Source: Acetobacteraceae bacterium UBA6159 (GTDB lineage Bacteria; Pseudomonadota; Alphaproteobacteria; Acetobacterales; Acetobacteraceae). From it: a stretch of 16,651 nt of DNA. Below the pieces are notes generated by a model. The model was given only the letters and a program-made list of their open reading frames with translations. It searched no databases and was not told the DNA's origin. Of this stretch, positions 14,584 through 16,651 are shown piece after piece. The stretch lies in NCBI GenBank assembly GCA_002422345.1, contig DIUL01000104.1, positions 1 to 16,651 on the forward strand. The letters run 5' to 3'. Within the stretch, counting starts at the first letter, position 1. The number at the start of each line of letters is the position of its first letter. Both the position numbers and the translations under genes were made by a program.

Positions 14584-15789
14584 TCAGGCCGCCAGCCGCT
14601 GGTGCTCGGGCACCTCAAGCTTGAAGAAGCGCGCCGCATTAAGTCCGAGAATCTTCGCGCGCTGCACATCCGTCAGGTCTGGCATCGTACGCTCGATCGC
14701 TTCGGCCGAGTGTGGCCAGGTGCCTTCATGGTGTGGGTAGTCGTTCGCCCACGCGAAGTTGTCCACCAGACCAAAACGTTCAGCCAGGTACAGCCCAACT
14801 GGATCCTCCTGGAAGGTCGCCAACCCATGTGCCTTGTAGTACTCGCTTGGCAGACCTTGCAACTTTGGCCGAACCCACATGTGGTGCTTCCGATAGGCCT
14901 CGTCCATCGCCTCTAGCAGCCACGCGACCCAACCGATACCGGCCTCGATCGTCGCGAAGCGCAGGCCCTTGAACCGCTCCAGCACACCGGAGGCACACAG
15001 ATTAGCTACCGGTTCGATCGTCGGAGACAACGAGTGTGTGACATAATTGATGATCGCGCCGCCGTTGCCGCGCGATGCCCTGGGATCGCGGCCGGTCGAG
15101 ACGTGGAACGTCATCGGCAGATCGCATTCCTGAATCAGCGCCCACATCTTGTCGAAATGCGGCAGGTTGTAGTTGACGTGATCGACGTCATGCCCGCCCC
15201 AAATCGGCTTGCAGGGCAGCGTCAGCGCGCGGAAGCCGACTTTCGCTACCCGTTCGATCTCTGCCATCGCACCATCCGGGTCGCCAGTGGCGATGGCGGC
15301 ACAAGGCAGCATCGCCTCGGCGTACGCCCCATATTGCTCCCATGCCCATTCGTTCCAGACCTTACATTGCGCGTTGGAAAACACCGGATCCGGCGTCGCC
15401 CACATGGCGAGCCCCTTGTTCGGGAAGATGATCTCGACATCAACCCCGTCACCGCGGTTGTCGCGGATACGCTCCGGCACATCGGCGCCCGATTGTGAAC
15501 GAAGCCAATCCTCGCCCTCGAAGCTCATGACGCGGACGCGGTCGGGACGGTAGCCCTCGCAGTAGCGCCACTGTACCCCCTTTTCGTCGGTGATGATGCG
15601 CGGCACGCGGTCGCGATATTTCGCATCGATCCGGGTCGCCCACAGATCCGCTGGCTCATTCGCGTGGCTGTCGGTCGAAACCATGAAGTACTTCCTGGCA
15701 TCGCCGGCGCGCGCGGTGTGTTTCCATCCTGAATGGCCCGGTGTTTCCAGGCGCCACAGATTGGGGGCGTTAATCGGCACTTCGTTCAT
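14584..15789 (-). CDS. Amidohydrolase family 2, tandem copy B
   Basis: This 401-aa paralogue of copy A keeps every predicted metal and acid residue at the same position: Asp40, His42, Glu45, His229, Glu282 and Asp350. The most conserved blocks are the N-terminal arm, TDEKGVQWRYCEGYRP, IIFPNKGLAMW, STGRDPRASRGNGG and WANDYPHHEGTWPHSAEAIE. The most divergent part is about residues 95-115 and 140-175, which could tune substrate choice. I chose ATG 15789 because copy A starts at the same residue and GAGGAG lies seven bases upstream. The frame stays open 48 codons further up, but that part is Arg/Pro-rich and has no counterpart in A. It is the first gene of the leftward block B, A, acyl-CoA dehydrogenase. 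Confidence 0.93.
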   Translation of the reverse strand: MNEVPINAPNLWRLETPGHSGWKHTARAGDARKYFMVSTDSHANEPADLWATRIDAKYRDRVPRIITDEKGVQWRYCEGYRPDRVRVMSFEGEDWLRSQSGADVPERIRDNRGDGVDVEIIFPNKGLAMWATPDPVFSNAQCKVWNEWAWEQYGAYAEAMLPCAAIATGDPDGAMAEIERVAKVGFRALTLPCKPIWGGHDVDHVNYNLPHFDKMWALIQECDLPMTFHVSTGRDPRASRGNGGAIINYVTHSLSPTIEPVANLCASGVLERFKGLRFATIEAGIGWVAWLLEAMDEAYRKHHMWVRPKLQGLPSEYYKAHGLATFQEDPVGLYLAERFGLVDNFAWANDYPHHEGTWPHSAEAIERTMPDLTDVQRAKILGLNAARFFKLEVPEHQRLAA

Positions 15790-16056
15790 GGATTGCTCCT
15801 CGGTTGTCTCGCCGAATTCATCCCAGAGGGAATTTTCCTCCCACGGCCTGTTGGGAGCAGGCCCGCGCGGGCGGCGGGGGCGTTGTCCCATCGGCTCCCG
15901 GCTGACCTTAAGGGCCATGGCTGGGCATGACAAGCCTAACTAATGTAAGGTTTGTGGCGCTACCCGCCATGCCTATAAGCGATTGTGCCACGCCCGCGGC
16001 CAGTACCCCATACGATACAACAAGCTACCGGACGCGGAATCTGGTCTAATACAGCC
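15790..16056. promoter_or_regulatory. Upstream region of the amidohydrolase B block
   Basis: No gene is recognised in these 267 bp. A possible leftward sigma-70 promoter is TTGTCA (minus strand, 15933-15928) and TAAGGT (15910-15905), 17 bp apart. Just upstream of its -35 is an imperfect dyad CCTAAC-TAAT-GTAAGG (15935-15950, one mismatch), and CCTTAAGG (15906-15913) overlaps the -10. The site position suits an activator or a TetR-type regulator. The right part borders the IS630 gene at 16057, so the IS end must lie somewhere in about 16020-16056; I could not define its terminal repeat. Confidence 0.4.
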
Positions 16057-16651
16057 CTAGACACTGACCGTTGCCCATTCGGTGGTGCCGATGGATCGAA
16101 TGCGGTCTGGATCGGCGATCAGCCAGTTCCAGGCATCGGCGCAGGCGTTCAGGATATCGTCGTAGTCGTCCCAGACACGGGCCGAGAGTTTATTGGCTCG
16201 CAGGTATTGCCAGACGTTCTCCATGCGGTTCAGTTCCGGAGCGTAGGGCGGCAAGGGGACCAGCACGATGTTGTCCGGCACGACCAGTTTGCCGCCTGTC
16301 TGATGCCATCCGGCGCCGTCGCAGATCACCGCGGCGACGGTGCCTGGGGCGACCTGCGTGCTGATCTCGGCGAGGTGCAGGTTCATGCACTCGGTGCTGA
16401 CCGTCGGCGTGATGACCGCGGCACCGACACCACGCGCGGGGCAGATCGCGCCGAACAGGTAGGCAGTGTCGTGACGATTGTCACGCAGCATGGGCGGGCG
16501 GGAACCCACCGGCGCCCAGACATAGCTCAAGGACCCCTTCTGTCCGACTCTGGCTTCATCCTGGAACCAGATCTCGACGCGGCTCGCCGCGGTACATCCC
16601 AGCAAGGCTTCCTTCAGATGGGTGCTGAAGTTCCTAAGAAACACCCGTCTG
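16057..16651 (-). CDS. IS630-family transposase, C-terminal DDE part (runs off the right edge)
   Basis: The minus-strand frame is open from the window edge to a TAG at 16057-16059, giving 198 residues without a start inside the window. It holds the catalytic triad region intact: VEIWFQDEARVGQKG (first Asp), AAVICDGAGWHQTGGKL (second Asp) and LPPYAPELNRMENVWQYLR (Glu). YLFGAICPARGVGAAV lies between. In this IS630 group the transposase is often split into two frames joined by programmed slippage, so the N-terminal helix-turn-helix part may sit in another frame beyond the edge. It is the best-preserved mobile-element gene here and may belong to a live copy. It is a different IS630 lineage from the two remnants at 108-487 and 11540-11881. 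Confidence 0.85.
   Translation of the reverse strand, partial: RRVFLRNFSTHLKEALLGCTAASRVEIWFQDEARVGQKGSLSYVWAPVGSRPPMLRDNRHDTAYLFGAICPARGVGAAVITPTVSTECMNLHLAEISTQVAPGTVAAVICDGAGWHQTGGKLVVPDNIVLVPLPPYAPELNRMENVWQYLRANKLSARVWDDYDDILNACADAWNWLIADPDRIRSIGTTEWATVSV

Noticed and set aside
15790..15933. 48-codon N-terminal extension of amidohydrolase B
   Set aside because: Arg/Pro-rich, absent from the 79% identical copy A, and ATG 15789 has its own Shine-Dalgarno.

Overview
The window looks like an accessory catabolic and efflux island from a GC-rich Gram-negative bacterium, most likely an alphaproteobacterium. Sphingomonad-like or Acetobacteraceae-like is my guess; nothing here fixes the genus. 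The basis is the protein flavour (paired amidohydrolase-2 enzymes, IVD-type acyl-CoA dehydrogenase, EmrAB-like pumps) and the IS630/IS5 transposase remnants. No rRNA, tRNA, CRISPR array, replication origin or complete insertion sequence is visible.

Layout from left to right. Positions 1-711 are insertion-sequence debris: a broken IS5-family transposase on + with the tail of an IS630-family transposase on - lodged in it. A YdjA-like nitroreductase (741-1301, -) follows. It is divergent from an amidohydrolase-2 gene (1583-2683, +) across a 281-bp control region with two inverted repeats. A gene-poor 755-bp stretch holds hairpins and an orphan ribosome-binding site. Next come an N-acyl-D-amino-acid deacylase-like amidohydrolase-3 (3439-5133, -), a gene-poor 600-bp stretch with a 32-bp dyad, and a TetR regulator (5734-6405, -).

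Divergent from TetR is a compact + strand operon: MarR regulator (6731-7219), EmrA-like membrane fusion protein (7200-8345), EmrB-like DHA2 transporter (8338-9915) and a second, different DHA2 transporter (10005-11531). The first three genes overlap. A decayed IS630 copy (about 11540-11881) ends this block. On the - strand a catabolic block reads right to left: amidohydrolase B (14584-15789), its tandem paralogue A (13245-14447, about 79% identical by hand alignment) and an acyl-CoA dehydrogenase (11885-13051). A third, unrelated IS630 transposase (16057 to the right edge) closes the window.

How the genes may work together (inference): the window has four amidohydrolase-superfamily enzymes of two classes, an acyl-CoA dehydrogenase, a nitroreductase, a TetR regulator whose C-terminal half resembles CoA-ligand-sensing TetR proteins, and a MarR-controlled pump. 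This fits breakdown of a cyclic, aromatic or acylated xenobiotic through CoA intermediates, with efflux relieving toxicity. The substrate cannot be read from the sequence. No ring-hydroxylating oxygenase, CoA ligase or TolC-like outer-membrane channel is present, so the pathway would need genes elsewhere.
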